Assembly (NCBI GenBank): GCA_027886905.1
Contig: JAPCJO010000006.1
Span: forward strand, 1-57,465
Origin: Nitrososphaerota archaeon
GTDB lineage: Archaea > Thermoproteota > Nitrososphaeria > Nitrososphaerales > Gagatemarchaeaceae
DNA: 57,465 bases
Reading direction: 5' to 3'
The position numbers were made by a program, and so were the translations under genes. This document shows, piece after piece, positions 16,839 to 25,540 of the stretch. The notes below the pieces were generated by a model. The model saw nothing but the letters and a program-made list of their open reading frames with translations. It had not been told where the DNA came from and did not search any database. Every line of letters begins with the position of its first letter. Positions within the stretch are counted from its first letter, which is position 1.

Positions 16839-18482
16839 CTAGGTGGCGCCCGGACTGGCCTGGATCGCAGCAGGTGCCTGCGCCGGGTGCGTTTCATCCT
16901 CAGTCGCCTTTTCCGCGGCGCCGGCTTCTGGAATGATGATCGGAGGCTGCCCCTTGGGGAGGCGCCCCTTCAAGAACAGCGCGAAGACGAAGGCGACAAC
17001 GAGCAGCCCCAACATCACAGAGAAGGTCTGGTCGTAGGACCTGATTAGCGAGCCCTCGAGCGAGGCAAGGTAGCCCGCGCACAGCGGGACGGGTGGGCTC
17101 GCCGACGAGCACGCGGCGCTGGGCGAAGGGTCGAGCGAGGCGAACCGCGTGGCCTGGAACGAGCCCAGCACGGACAGGCCGACGGCGCCCCCAAGCGACT
17201 GGAGGAACTGGATCAGGCCTCCCGCTTCGCCGACATCGGCCAACCTCACCTGGTTCTGGGCGGCCAGGAGGTAGACCGGGAAGGTCAAGCCCACCCCGAA
17301 GCCCAGCGGGATTAGGGGCAGAACGATCCCGCCCACAGGGACGAAGCCGAACGCGAACTTCCACAGCGGCGTAGTGGTGGAAAGCCCCGTCAGGACGGTC
17401 ATCCCGGCCACCCCTATGAGTATCCCGACGCATGCCACCGTCCGGTAGGAGAGCCTGGTCAGGAGCTGCCCGCCCAGCGCGGCCCCGACGACGAGGGGCA
17501 AGACCAGAAAGTAGAGGATGTCCCTCACGGTCTCCGACGACCCCGAGCCGGGCGCGAGGACCACCCCGACCACGAGCGAGAGGAACGTCGCCAGCGGGAA
17601 GAAGACCGTCCCGATGAAGTACGTCGCCCCGCCTCCCGCCGACATGACCCGGTGGCTGAAGAGCCTAACGGGGACAAGCGGGTTCTCCGCCCGGAACTCC
17701 CACACCACGAAGACGACCACGAGCGCAGTCCCCAACCCCAGAAGGCCGACGGTCCTCGCGTCGGTCCACGCCCACCCGGCGTCCGCTATCTGGTAGAGGG
17801 GGAACATCACCGTTGCGACCCAGCTGACCAGGAGCGCCCCGCCCACGAGGTCGAACCTCCTGACTATCTCGGGACGTAGGGGCCCGAGGGTCGCGGCCAC
17901 TAGGCCGAATCCGGCCAGGCCCACGGGGATGTTCACGTAGAAGACCCAGCGCCAGGACGTGTACTGCACGATGGCGCTCCCGATGAGGGGCCCCGCGACC
18001 ACAGCGATCCCGAAGACGCCCGAGAGGGCACCTATCACCCTGGCGCGGGTCTTCGGGGGAAAGACGACGGCCGCTATGGCTATCCCGACCGGGAAGAACC
18101 CGCCGCTGCCGAGCCCCTGGATGGCGCGGAAGACGATGAGCTCGTTGAGGTTCTGGCTCAGCCCCGAAAGGACCGAGCCGACCATGAACACGACGAGGGC
18201 GCCGAGGAAGACGTTTCGCCGGCTCCAGATGTCCGAGAGCTTGGCGAAGATCGGGATGCCCGCGGTGGAGGTGATGACGTAGGCGCTGATGACGAAGGTG
18301 CCGCTGTTCGGCGCTCCGAACTGGACCAGGATAGTCGGGAGCGCGGTGAGCGCGACGAAGTTGTCCAGCGCGCCCATCAGCAGCGCCAGCAGGATCCCGA
18401 CGATTATCAGAAGCTCGAACTGAAGCTTGGGTGCGACCGCGGGTTCCGCAGTGGGGTTAGGGGAGTCCGCGGGGCCTGCCAA
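16839..18482 (-). CDS. MFS drug exporter, DHA2 (14-TM) family
   Basis: About 547 aa with some 14 hydrophobic helices, the DHA2/EmrB-QacA pattern. Motif A appears as GIPIFAKLSDIWSRRNVF, motif B as FRAIQGLGSGGFFP and motif C as GVFGIAVVAGPLIGS. It should export amphipathic compounds by proton antiport. The open frame runs to 18839 but that extension is low quality and passes through another small frame. TTG at 18482 lies 17 nt after the stop of a 35-codon ORF, close to the first TM helix, and is the chosen start. The cytosolic tail is Pro/Ala/Thr-rich. Confidence 0.85.
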   Translation of the reverse strand: MAGPADSPNPTAEPAVAPKLQFELLIIVGILLALLMGALDNFVALTALPTILVQFGAPNSGTFVISAYVITSTAGIPIFAKLSDIWSRRNVFLGALVVFMVGSVLSGLSQNLNELIVFRAIQGLGSGGFFPVGIAIAAVVFPPKTRARVIGALSGVFGIAVVAGPLIGSAIVQYTSWRWVFYVNIPVGLAGFGLVAATLGPLRPEIVRRFDLVGGALLVSWVATVMFPLYQIADAGWAWTDARTVGLLGLGTALVVVFVVWEFRAENPLVPVRLFSHRVMSAGGGATYFIGTVFFPLATFLSLVVGVVLAPGSGSSETVRDILYFLVLPLVVGAALGGQLLTRLSYRTVACVGILIGVAGMTVLTGLSTTTPLWKFAFGFVPVGGIVLPLIPLGFGVGLTFPVYLLAAQNQVRLADVGEAGGLIQFLQSLGGAVGLSVLGSFQATRFASLDPSPSAACSSASPPVPLCAGYLASLEGSLIRSYDQTFSVMLGLLVVAFVFALFLKGRLPKGQPPIIIPEAGAAEKATEDETHPAQAPAAIQASPGAT

Positions 18483-18498
18483 CTCTTGTCGTGTCTCC

Positions 18499-18606
18499 CT
18501 AGACTGCCATGCCGCCGACGCTCTTGAGCAGGGCGTTCTCGAACGACGCTGTCCGCCTCGGTGTCCCAAAGGGGACGTTGGTAATCCTCCCAGCCCTGAG
18601 TGACAT
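18499..18606 (-). CDS. candidate 35-aa leader ORF upstream of the MFS gene
   Basis: ATG 18606 to TAG 18499 encodes 35 residues (begins MSLRAGRITNVPFGTPRR, ends KSVGGMAV). The minus-strand TATA-like CTTTTATTCGC (about 18648-18638) sits the right distance upstream for a leaderless message starting near this ATG, making it the first ORF of the exporter transcript. The exporter TTG follows 17 nt after its stop. It may be a small protein or a translated leader that controls the exporter; conservation has not been tested. Confidence 0.4.
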   Translation of the reverse strand: MSLRAGRITNVPFGTPRRTASFENALLKSVGGMAV

Positions 18607-18693
18607 TTTTGACTCCGAAGCCCACATTTGGTTGCGAATAAAAGCCCATCGGACGTCCAATACAGGGCCTTTTCTCGTGAGTTCGCGACGATT

Positions 18694-18723
18694 TTGTGCC
18701 GCCGGCGGCCACCAGGGGCACAA
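18694..18723. promoter_or_regulatory. inverted repeat between MFS and cdc48 genes
   Basis: TTGTGCC and its exact complement GGCACAA face each other across 16 nt (18694-18700 and 18717-18723). The repeat lies about 50 nt before the cdc48 start and upstream of the divergent exporter unit. It may be an operator or a hairpin in the cdc48 leader; short repeats occur by chance in GC-rich DNA. Confidence 0.25.
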
Positions 18724-18774
18724 TAGCAAGAGCTATGTGGAGGCCGAGGCCCTACGGCGCAGGAGGGGTCGAGA

Positions 18775-20964
18775 TTGTCCGAGAACACCAAAGGCGTGGG
18801 GCCGCAGCGGGTCCAGCTCAAGGTCCTCGAGGCATACACCCGCGACGTGGGCCGGGCCGTGGCTAGGCTGGACTACGACGCCATGGACTCTCTAGCGGCG
18901 TCCACGGGGGACGTCGTGGAGATCGTCGGGAAGCGGCGGACGGTCGCCAAGTGCCTCCCACTCTACCCCTCTGACGAGGGCAAGGCGATGGCGAGGATTG
19001 ACGGTCTCATCAGGAACAACGCCGGCGTCGCGATAGGCGACATGATCGTCGTGAAGAAGGTCGCGGCCCCGCCGGCGGAGAAGGTCGTGGTCTCCCCGCT
19101 CGAGGCCGCCCCGCCCATCGACGAGAGATACTTCGCTGACACCCTGGAGGGCATCCCCGTGACGAAGGGGGACAACGTGATGGTCCCCTACTTCGGCGGG
19201 CGGCTCACATTCCAGGTCGTGGGGGTGTCCCCGGCCGCCGAGGCCGCGCTGATAACCCAGAAGACGGTCTTCGTGATTTCGGAGAAGCGCGAAGCCCAGA
19301 GGGGAGGGCCGCAGATCACCTACGAGGACATCGGGGGCATAAAGGACGAGATCCGGAAGGTGAGGGAGACGATTGAGCTCCCGCTGAGGCATCCGGAGAT
19401 CTTCGAGAAGCTGGGCGTGGAGGCACCGAAGGGTGTCCTCCTCTACGGCCCTCCTGGGACCGGGAAGACCCTTCTCGCAAAGGCCGTGGCCTCCGAGAGC
19501 AACGCCCACTTCATCCCGATAGGCGGTCCGGAGATCATGAGCAAGTTCTACGGCGAGTCCGAGGCCCGGCTCAGGGAGATCTTCAAGGAAGCGAAGGAGA
19601 AGGCCCCCACGATCATCTTCATCGACGAGATCGACTCGATAGCGCCGAAGCGCGAAGAGGTGACCGGGGAGGTCGAGAGGAGGGTGGTCAGCCAGCTCCT
19701 CTCCTTGATGGACGGCCTCGAGGCCAGGGGCAAGGTCATAGTGATAGCGGCGACCAACCGGCCCAACGCGCTCGACCCGGCGCTCAGAAGGCCCGGAAGG
19801 TTCGACAGAGAGATAGAGATCAAGGTGCCGAACAAGAAGGGAAGATACGAGATACTCCAGATACACACGCGCAACATGCCGCTCCTGCAGGACGTCGACA
19901 TCGAGAAGCTCGCGGCGGTCACCCACGGCTTCGTCGGGGCAGACCTCGAGTACCTATGCAAGGAGGCGGCCATGAAGACCCTCAAGAGGCTGCTGCCGGA
20001 GCTGAAGCTCGAAGAGGAGCGGCTGAGCCCGGAGACGCTCGACAAGCTGATCGTCACGGGGAGCGACTTTGAGAGCGCGCTCAAGGACATCGTGCCCTCG
20101 GCGATGAGGGAGGTCTACCTCGAGACTCCTGACGTGAGGTGGTCTGAGATAGGGGGGCTTGAGAGCGTCAAGAGGGAGCTCCAGGAGGCCGTGGAATGGC
20201 CGTTAAAGTTCCCCGACCTCTACAAGACCATTGGCTACAACATGCCAAAGGGGATCCTTCTCTTCGGCCCGTCCGGGACCGGAAAGACGCTCCTGGCCAA
20301 GGCGGTGGCGACCGAGAGCGAGTCGAACTTCATCAGCGTCAGGGGGCCTGAGCTCCTGAGCAAGTGGGTGGGCGAGTCCGAGCGCGGAGTGAGGGAAGTC
20401 TTCAGGCGGGCGAGGCAGGCCGCCCCGTGCATAATCTTCTTCGACGAGATAGACTCGCTGGCGCCCACGCGAGGCATGGGCGGGGAGAGCCAGGTGACGG
20501 AGCGAGTCGTCAGCCAGCTCCTCACAGAGCTCGACGGGATTCGCGCGCTCGAGGGGGTCGTGGTGCTCGCGGCGACCAACAGGATAGACATGGTCGATCC
20601 GGCCCTGCTCAGGGCGGGGCGCTTCGACAAGATAATCAGAATAGCCCTCCCCGACGACGACGCGAGGAGGCAGGTCCTGCTCATCCACCTGAAGGGGAGG
20701 CCGGTCTCGAAGGACGTGGAGGTTGGCCGGCTCGTGGAGATGACCGCTGGGTTCGGAGGGGCAGACCTGGCCTCGCTCGTGAACACGGCTGTCTCCATAG
20801 CCCTCCAGACCTACGTCGCCAAGTACCCGAAGCCGGAGGACGCGAAGAAGCACCTGTCCGAGGCGACCGTCACCTACGAGCACTTCCAGGAGGCGGCGAA
20901 GAAGGTCAGGACCTCCAGGGAGAGCAACCCGATGGCGAGGGTCGCGGCGCCCTTCTACAAGTAA
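18775..20964 (+). CDS. cdc48: Cdc48/VCP AAA ATPase
   Basis: A 729-aa type II AAA ATPase: N domain (residues about 12-180), D1 with Walker A GPPGTGKT and Walker [10 protein letters not shown], and D2 with GPSGTGKT and IIFFDEIDS. Both domains keep arginine fingers (RRPGRFD in D1, RAGRFDK in D2). Pore loops include KFYGESE and KWVGESE. The protein ends in FYK, a hydrophobic-Tyr-X tail like the one archaeal Cdc48 and PAN use to dock on the 20S proteasome. It unfolds substrates for degradation or complex disassembly. The start is TTG at 18775. No TATA box is obvious at leaderless distance; a GAATAAAAGC near 18640 would give a leader of about 100 nt. Confidence 0.95.
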   Translation: MSENTKGVGPQRVQLKVLEAYTRDVGRAVARLDYDAMDSLAASTGDVVEIVGKRRTVAKCLPLYPSDEGKAMARIDGLIRNNAGVAIGDMIVVKKVAAPPAEKVVVSPLEAAPPIDERYFADTLEGIPVTKGDNVMVPYFGGRLTFQVVGVSPAAEAALITQKTVFVISEKREAQRGGPQITYEDIGGIKDEIRKVRETIELPLRHPEIFEKLGVEAPKGVLLYGPPGTGKTLLAKAVASESNAHFIPIGGPEIMSKFYGESEARLREIFKEAKEKAPTIIFIDEIDSIAPKREEVTGEVERRVVSQLLSLMDGLEARGKVIVIAATNRPNALDPALRRPGRFDREIEIKVPNKKGRYEILQIHTRNMPLLQDVDIEKLAAVTHGFVGADLEYLCKEAAMKTLKRLLPELKLEEERLSPETLDKLIVTGSDFESALKDIVPSAMREVYLETPDVRWSEIGGLESVKRELQEAVEWPLKFPDLYKTIGYNMPKGILLFGPSGTGKTLLAKAVATESESNFISVRGPELLSKWVGESERGVREVFRRARQAAPCIIFFDEIDSLAPTRGMGGESQVTERVVSQLLTELDGIRALEGVVVLAATNRIDMVDPALLRAGRFDKIIRIALPDDDARRQVLLIHLKGRPVSKDVEVGRLVEMTAGFGGADLASLVNTAVSIALQTYVAKYPKPEDAKKHLSEATVTYEHFQEAAKKVRTSRESNPMARVAAPFYK

Positions 20965-20986
20965 AGCGGCTAAGTCTCTGGAAGGC

Positions 20987-21544
20987 TCAGTAGACCATGA
21001 GCCCTTTTTCTTCGAGCATGATGTGCAGGTTCGTCACCGCCCTGTAGACGTCTGCCTCCTTCTTCGCTCCGGTGCAGACGAGCTTCCCTGAGGCGAAGAG
21101 GAGTATCACGGTCTTGGGGTCCGGCATCCTGTGGATCAGGCCGGGGAACTGCTCGGGCTCGTACATCGACTTTGGGAGCTGCCGCGCGGCCTCCTCGAGG
21201 TGGACCTTCCCGCCGAGGTTCGCCGAGGCGACCATGTTCTGTATGACTATCTCCGCCTCGTTCTTGATTGGTATGCCTCCCTTCTTCAGCCGCCTGACGA
21301 CCTCCTGCACGGCCTTGCGCGCCATGTCCTCGGACTTGGCGCCCGTGCAGACCATCTTCCCCGAGCTGAATATGAGCGTCGCGGTCTTCGGGGTCTTGAG
21401 CCTGAAGACCAGCCCCGGGAACTGGTCCGGATGGTATTCCACGTCGACAAAGTTCTTCGTTATCTGGTTGAGGTCAACCCTCTGATTAATCGAAGCAGAC
21501 GCGACAACGTTTTCGATGCTTACTATCGCCTTCGTTTGAGTCAT
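20987..21544 (-). CDS. tbp: TATA-box-binding protein
   Basis: A 185-aa TBP with the expected two imperfect repeats: first IENVVASASI ... FPGLVFRLKTPKTATLIFSSGKMVCTGAKS, second IQNMVASANL ... FPGLIHRMPDPKTVILLFASGKLVCTGAKK. Both keep the paired Phe-rich stirrups (FPGL and FSSGK/FASGK). It nucleates transcription with TFB. Length equals typical archaeal TBPs. ATG at 21544 is the start. The upstream DNA contains an unusually long double TATA tract, so the gene may respond to its own product. Convergent with cdc48. Confidence 0.96.
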   Translation of the reverse strand: MTQTKAIVSIENVVASASINQRVDLNQITKNFVDVEYHPDQFPGLVFRLKTPKTATLIFSSGKMVCTGAKSEDMARKAVQEVVRRLKKGGIPIKNEAEIVIQNMVASANLGGKVHLEEAARQLPKSMYEPEQFPGLIHRMPDPKTVILLFASGKLVCTGAKKEADVYRAVTNLHIMLEEKGLMVY

Positions 21545-21565
21545 TGCGGAGGCGTGAACATTCGA

Positions 21566-21590
21566 TAGTATATATAGTATATATATGTGG
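21566..21590 (-). promoter_or_regulatory. tandem TATA elements upstream of tbp
   Basis: Two overlapping TATA tracts (TAGTATATATAGTATATATATG read on the plus strand) sit directly before tbp. The proximal one is centred about 27 nt from the ATG, the canonical distance for a leaderless archaeal message. The alternating TA run is almost symmetrical and could be bound in either direction. Confidence 0.65.
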
Positions 21591-21635
21591 ATTTGCTGCC
21601 GAAAACTCTCCTCTGGAGATGGCCTTCGAGGCCCG

Positions 21636-21887
21636 TCATCTGCTGCGGGGCTTCGTCAGCTCGCCGTGCGCCTTGCACGCCGAGACGCTCTCCGACGCCA
21701 GGGACTCGGTGCTCACGGAGTACGACCTGACGCAGCCACAGTCGAAGTAGTATAGGTGGGACTTTCCCACTATCTCGTCCCTGAGGACCTTCTGGCCTGC
21801 CAGAAGGAGCTGGGCATGGAGGTAGTTGGTGTCTCCTCTCCGGGCTTTCTTGGCGAGCGCAAGCTTCCTGTCCTTTATCCACGACAT
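21636..21887 (-). CDS. conserved-looking small protein, unknown function
   Basis: About 83 aa from ATG 21887 (MSWIKDRKLALAKKARRGD). The start is basic, then comes a helical stretch LHAQLLLAGQKVLRDE and a CGC motif in YYFDCGCVRSYS with another Cys near the end. The frame is open to 21983, but a TATA-like TTCATAAAACC on the minus strand (near 21955) fits a start well downstream of that point. Family not recognised; it might bind nucleic acid or metal, but that is only composition. Confidence 0.5.
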   Translation of the reverse strand: MSWIKDRKLALAKKARRGDTNYLHAQLLLAGQKVLRDEIVGKSHLYYFDCGCVRSYSVSTESLASESVSACKAHGELTKPRSR

Positions 21888-21985
21888 TCTTGATGTGACC
21901 CCCTCCCGCCCTCGTCTCCTTAACTCTACCTGGTCGTCCCTTTCCGGTTTTATGAAAGACATAATTATGGCGCCCTCATCCATCT

Positions 21986-22168
21986 TTGAAGTTGTCCGAT
22001 GACGCGTCAGAAGAGGCAGAACTGAGAAGGCTCTACGACCAAGCGCGCATCCAAGGAAACAAGAAGAAGAAGAAGGAGTACAAGGAGAAGATCGCCGAGC
22101 TCAACAGGCGCCGCAAGTCCGCCCAACGAGAGAGCAACAGGTCGAAGGACTCCGACCAAGGCTCCTAG
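21986..22168 (+). CDS. small highly charged helical protein
   Basis: About 58-60 aa, starting at TTG 21986 or TTG 21992 (MSDDASEEAELRRLYDQARI), rich in Lys, Arg and Glu with one long predicted helix (KKKKKEYKEKIAELNRRR). TATA-like sequence (TTATGAAAGACATAATTATG) lies 20-40 nt upstream and may serve both directions. No family recognised; the composition suggests a nucleic-acid or ribosome-associated peptide. Confidence 0.5.
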   Translation: MKLSDDASEEAELRRLYDQARIQGNKKKKKEYKEKIAELNRRRKSAQRESNRSKDSDQGS

Positions 22169-22264
22169 GCGCGCTCGGCGCATGCCCGCCGAGGCGATGC
22201 GCGCTCTGGTCGACGGCCGGACTCTGCACATCCTTATCTCGTCGCCGGACCGGTCGCGGGGACC

Positions 22265-22756
22265 GTGGGCGCACCATTCTATCCGTCGCCTGAGTTTGCG
22301 ATAAGGAGCATGCTGGACCTGGCCGGCGTCAACCCCGACTCGGTGGTCTACGACCTGGGCTGCGGAGACGGGGCGGTCGTCGTAGCCGCTGCCCGACACT
22401 ACGGCGCAAAGAAGGTCGTCGGGATCGAGCAGAGCAAGAGGCTCTGCTCCATCGCCATCGCGAAGACGAAGGGCCTCAAGAACGCGTCCATAATCGAGGC
22501 GAACTACGACGACGTGGACCTCTCAGAGGCGAGCGTGGTCACGCTCTACCAGAGCGCGAGCGAGAACGCGAGGCTGAAGAAAAAGTTCCTCGCGGAGCTC
22601 TCAGAGGGGACCAAGATAGTCTCGCACGACTATGGAATCCCCGGGTGGCATCCGACGCAGCTCTCCACCTTCAAGGACCACCGTCGCGGCTACCGGGTCC
22701 TCGTCTACGTGATAGGCTCCCAACTCCCCAGTCGACCCAGGGTGGCCCTCGGCTAG
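22265..22756 (+). CDS. aKMT-like SAM-dependent methyltransferase (paralog 1)
   Basis: 163 aa with the small class I methyltransferase fold of archaeal protein-lysine methyltransferase aKMT and eukaryotic FAM173 proteins: motif I VVYDLGCGDGAVV, acidic motif II VVGIEQS, and the typical late segments EASVVTLYQS, GTKIVSHDYGIPGW and VLVYVIG. aKMT methylates lysines on many archaeal proteins; the substrate here is unknown. Start is GTG at 22265, 29 nt after CCTTATCTCG. Two paralogs occur at 32105 and 33046. Its stop shares CTAG with the convergent HxlR gene. Confidence 0.82.
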   Translation: MGAPFYPSPEFAIRSMLDLAGVNPDSVVYDLGCGDGAVVVAAARHYGAKKVVGIEQSKRLCSIAIAKTKGLKNASIIEANYDDVDLSEASVVTLYQSASENARLKKKFLAELSEGTKIVSHDYGIPGWHPTQLSTFKDHRRGYRVLVYVIGSQLPSRPRVALG

Positions 22757-23133
22757 CCTCGCGCCGCTGAGACCTCTGGGAGCACCCAGGCCTCACCCCA
22801 GGCCTTCAGGGACTGCATCACCGGCCTGAGCTGCTCCCCCTTCTCAGTCAGGGCGTACCTGACCGTGAACGGCTGCGTCCCAAGGACGTCCCTCCGGATA
22901 ATCTCCTCCGAGGCCAGATACTTCAGCACTCTCGAGAGGGTCTTGGGGTCGATCCCGCAGGCGACCCTCAGAAGCTCGTTGAACCTCATCGGCCGCTCGA
23001 GGAGATACCTGACCACTATCAGGCGCCACTGGTTCCCTATCTTCCGGGCGGACTCGACCGCGCCGCAGACCTCGTAGTCGAGCGTGTTGGCCCGGGAGTA
23101 GTCAGCGATCGTGCGCCGTCGTCTAGGTGGCAT
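22753..23133 (-). CDS. HxlR-family transcriptional regulator
   Basis: About 126 aa. The single winged-helix HxlR domain shows the N-terminal Cys in YEVCGAVES, then KIGNQWRLIVVRYLLERPMRF, the recognition segment DPKTLSRVLKYLASE and the wing RRDVLGTQPFTVRYALTEKG. HxlR proteins bind inverted repeats and often sense electrophiles through the Cys. The gene is divergent from a tautomerase, a plausible target. ATG 23133 is favoured over 23151 and 23163 because the shared TATA (GATATATTTG, about 23164-23173) lies 34 nt away. Confidence 0.85.
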   Translation of the reverse strand: MPPRRRRTIADYSRANTLDYEVCGAVESARKIGNQWRLIVVRYLLERPMRFNELLRVACGIDPKTLSRVLKYLASEEIIRRDVLGTQPFTVRYALTEKGEQLRPVMQSLKAWGEAWVLPEVSAARG

Positions 23134-23204
23134 TTCTGCCTCTGGTGGCATCCGAGCCAGCAAGATATATTTGCTATCCTTTTGCCATCGGCGTCCCGTT
23201 TACC

Positions 23205-23648
23205 ATGCCAATGATTGACGTCTACGCTCCTGCGGATCTCTTCCCCGCAGGCACCGACGGCCGGCTCGGCCACGAGCTCACGATGGCCGTCCTCCGCGCA
23301 GAGGGCGTCAAGACGCCCGGTCCCTTCCACCTCAACAACACCGCGGCATTCATCCACAGGATGGACCCGCACGCGGTCCACACGGCGGCCACGGACTCGG
23401 CCCGCACGGTGCGCGTGCAGGTCATCACGCCTCCGGGGGCGCTCTCCCGCGAAGGCCAGAAGCAGCTCGTAAAGGAGGTCACGGATGTCGTCGCCCAAAT
23501 CTCCGGCGACCCGACCCAGACCGGCCGGACGTGGGTCATCCTCACCGAGGCGGCGGAGGGCGGCTGGGGCCTCTCAGGCACCGCGTTCGGCCGTCAGGAG
23601 TTCGCAGACCTCGCGGCCAAGGCGGCCGCCGCGCGCCAAGGGAAGTAG
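23205..23648 (+). CDS. tautomerase-superfamily protein with N-terminal proline
   Basis: 147 aa from ATG 23205 (MPMIDVYAPADLF). Pro directly after Met matches the catalytic N-terminal proline of the 4-oxalocrotonate tautomerase/MIF superfamily. At 147 residues it is double the 62-residue subunit, as in fused two-unit tautomerases; the second half contains VRVQVITPPGALS and KEVTDVVAQISGDP. It probably handles enol/keto isomerisation of a small acid; the substrate is unknown. The open frame extends upstream to 23127 but the proline fixes the start. Divergent from the HxlR gene. Confidence 0.78.
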   Translation: MPMIDVYAPADLFPAGTDGRLGHELTMAVLRAEGVKTPGPFHLNNTAAFIHRMDPHAVHTAATDSARTVRVQVITPPGALSREGQKQLVKEVTDVVAQISGDPTQTGRTWVILTEAAEGGWGLSGTAFGRQEFADLAAKAAAARQGK

Positions 23649-23802
23649 GCAGCGCAGCTTCAAGCACCGCCTCCATCCCGCAAATATACCCGTGGTGGTG
23701 TGCACGAACCCGACGTTCACTTCGCTCTCGGCGGAGTGGGCGACCGTGAAGCAATACGACTAGCCTCGGCCAAGAGCGGAGATTCCGGCTTTGATGAATA
23801 CG

Positions 23803-23819
23803 GTGCCAAAGGCAGGATT
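23803..23819. repeat. 17-nt partial copy of the tRNA-Phe 3' end (att-like)
   Basis: GTGCCAAAGGCAGGATT here matches GTGCCAAGGGCAGGATT at 25524-25540 in 16 of 17 positions, in direct orientation, 1.7 kb apart. The second copy is the 3' end (acceptor and T-stem) of the intact tRNA-Phe gene. A short copy downstream of a tRNA gene is the footprint left by tRNA-targeting integrases. Confidence 0.5.
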
Positions 23820-23897
23820 CAGTACCGCGGGTTCAAGCCATGGTTATGAAAGGTTCGGGAAGTCTTCACATACTCAAATGGCCTCTGCTTGGTGATT

Positions 23898-25163
23898 CTA
23901 CCGCTTGACGACTGGACGTCTTCTGACGACATAGCCTGTTGCAATCCCCGCAATTAGAAGGATTGACATGGTCACGTATGCCCATGTCGGCACCGAAGAA
24001 GAGGTGAGCGTTGTTGTCGAAGTTACGGTCTGGGTCATGACCTGGGAATTGGTCAGAGTGGTCGTCATTGCGGGCAGGGTGGTGGTCTCAGTCTGAGTGA
24101 CCGTTTCTGGTGATGCGGTCGAGACAATCGTGGCGGTCACGGTGGTAGTCTTGGTGGTCGAGGTCGAAAGAATCGGAGCGGCGAAAAGGGCAGGCTCAAA
24201 ATAGCCGATGTTACTTTTCTCCACCGTCCCGCTCCCCTTGTAGGACACCCAGGAAAGAGCATCAGGGTCAGTCGCCGTCCACCCCATGGGGGTCGATGCG
24301 GTGTCCGTCAGCGTGCCTGAGGCGCGGGAGAAGTTGGCGGTCTCGGCGTTGTATGGCCCTATCAGATGAGTCTCGAATCCGACGGTTGGGGCGGAGTAAT
24401 TCTGCCATGCCGCGCCTGCGGGGGCGCCGGAGTTGAGGACTCCTTCCGAGAGTGGAACATACTCATCCATAAGGCTGGTTCCATTGGCTGCGTTTGCGTT
24501 GTACTGGCAACCCACCACATACCCGGTTGAGTTAGTGACAGCTTCAATCCTCATCGAGAAGCCTGAAACGTATTCGGATTGGGGAATGCTGGTGAGGGTC
24601 TGGCTGGAGGCTCTGATCGGCACGAAGTCGTTCGCCGCTACCCAATAGTCCTGAGCATTGACCTCAGGACCATCGTCTGTCAAGACGCACTGCATGTACG
24701 ACGCAATAGTGAACGCCGCCGGAGAATACATGTTCATCTGATATGACCAGTTGCCTCCCCCGACGCTTGCTCCGTCCAGAGGCCCAGACAGGCTCATCGT
24801 GGTGGTCGCGTTAATCAGGTTGGTCCCGTTGGCATTGAAGAAGTAGTTCCTGTTGCTTCCGAAGCTACAGTCGAAGGGAACTCCATGATCGGAGCACTGA
24901 GCGGGCGCGCCACTCCCGACGCCGAAAACCTGAGAGAATTCAGGCATAAGAGGCTGATTTGCGGGTGGTGGGGTCAGGCCGTACGCAGGGACGGCCGTCA
25001 TCATCATGGACTCGGGGGGAAGAAACGTCACGACGAGCAGCACCATAACGAGGAGCGGGATTGCCGACCTTCGCAGGGCAACGTTCAAGCTGACCCGTCC
25101 GCAAGAGGGCTCCCCGGTCTCTCCTCCCGCGCGCGTAGGATCACTGTTGCCTGCGATGGACAA
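23898..25163 (-). CDS. secreted surface protein with Thr-rich stalk and C-terminal TM
   Basis: About 421 aa. It has an N-terminal hydrophobic signal (IPLLVMVLLVVTFLP near residue 45), a Ser/Asn-rich ectodomain with many sequons and several Cys, a Thr-rich stalk (TTTKTTTVTATIVSTA) and a C-terminal TM helix (VTMSILLIAGIATGYVV) with an RRR stop-transfer. TTG at 25163 is chosen because a minus-strand TATA-like TTTTACAAAT is centred 25 nt upstream; the frame is open to 25370, but that part reads poorly. The ectodomain resembles acid-peptidase-like surface proteins only loosely. It lies in the lower-GC interval bracketed by the tRNA-Phe 3' repeats. Confidence 0.65.
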   Translation of the reverse strand: MSIAGNSDPTRAGGETGEPSCGRVSLNVALRRSAIPLLVMVLLVVTFLPPESMMMTAVPAYGLTPPPANQPLMPEFSQVFGVGSGAPAQCSDHGVPFDCSFGSNRNYFFNANGTNLINATTTMSLSGPLDGASVGGGNWSYQMNMYSPAAFTIASYMQCVLTDDGPEVNAQDYWVAANDFVPIRASSQTLTSIPQSEYVSGFSMRIEAVTNSTGYVVGCQYNANAANGTSLMDEYVPLSEGVLNSGAPAGAAWQNYSAPTVGFETHLIGPYNAETANFSRASGTLTDTASTPMGWTATDPDALSWVSYKGSGTVEKSNIGYFEPALFAAPILSTSTTKTTTVTATIVSTASPETVTQTETTTLPAMTTTLTNSQVMTQTVTSTTTLTSSSVPTWAYVTMSILLIAGIATGYVVRRRPVVKR

Positions 25164-25314
25164 GCGTTCCCAGTTGAATCCGGATTTGTAAAAGGATTCC
25201 ATTGCCTGCATCTTCTCACTTTTGCCGGCCCATGGACTTGTGAGTCGGCCTTCCCTCGTGTTTGCGAACAGAAGGAGGCCAGGAGATGCCGCCCGTAGAT
25301 GTCCAAATCTAGCT

Positions 25315-25470
25315 TCAAAGTGGTCCGGCCGTCGAAACTCGTTTTGACAGAAGGACGAACACCGAGGCACCGAGAGAAATCACCACATACAACGACCCGA
25401 ACCCGGTAACGCCGATACCAGCTACCGTCACTGGAGTTTGGCATGCTGTCACGGCGAAAACAGAAAGCAA
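25315..25470 (-). CDS. candidate 51-aa two-TM protein
   Basis: TTG 25470 to TGA 25315 encodes 51 residues with two hydrophobic stretches (LLSVFAVTA and GSLYVVISLGASVFVLL) ending KRVSTAGPL. A minus-strand TATA-like TCTATATCTAG (about 25520-25510) predicts transcription near 25487, leaving a 17-nt leader. It fills most of the 360-nt stretch between the secreted-protein start and tRNA-Phe, where no other gene is convincing. Confidence 0.38.
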   Translation of the reverse strand: MLSVFAVTACQTPVTVAGIGVTGFGSLYVVISLGASVFVLLSKRVSTAGPL

Positions 25471-25523
25471 CCCTATCTGCCGTGTTGGTGATGTGCGTCC
25501 CCACCGACTCTAGATATAGAAAA

Positions 25524-25540
25524 GTGCCAAGGGCAGGATT
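25524..25540. repeat. tRNA-Phe 3' end copy of the 17-nt direct repeat
   Basis: The intact member of the repeat pair with 23803-23819. It covers the discriminator side, acceptor 3' strand and T-stem of the minus-strand tRNA-Phe gene. The intact gene stays at this end and the partial copy lies downstream of its 3' end, the orientation expected for integration that regenerates the tRNA. Confidence 0.5.

Noticed and set aside
18483-18839. N-terminal extension of the MFS exporter
   Set aside because: The 119 extra residues are Cys/Pro/Arg-rich without structure and cross another better leader ORF; no transporter of this family has such an extension.
21541-21882. 113-aa minus-strand frame over the tbp promoter
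   Set aside because: It reads through the TATA tract as YIYYIYY, showing it is a shadow.
23692-23763. Possible 23-aa peptide after the tautomerase gene
   Set aside because: A GTG-started frame exists, but the nearby TATA-like CAAATATACC is too close to it for the start to be transcribed, and no conservation can be shown.
23794-23892. 33-codon frame starting MNTVPKAGFS
   Set aside because: It lies on the partial tRNA-Phe copy; its first codons are simply that repeat, so it is more likely non-coding.
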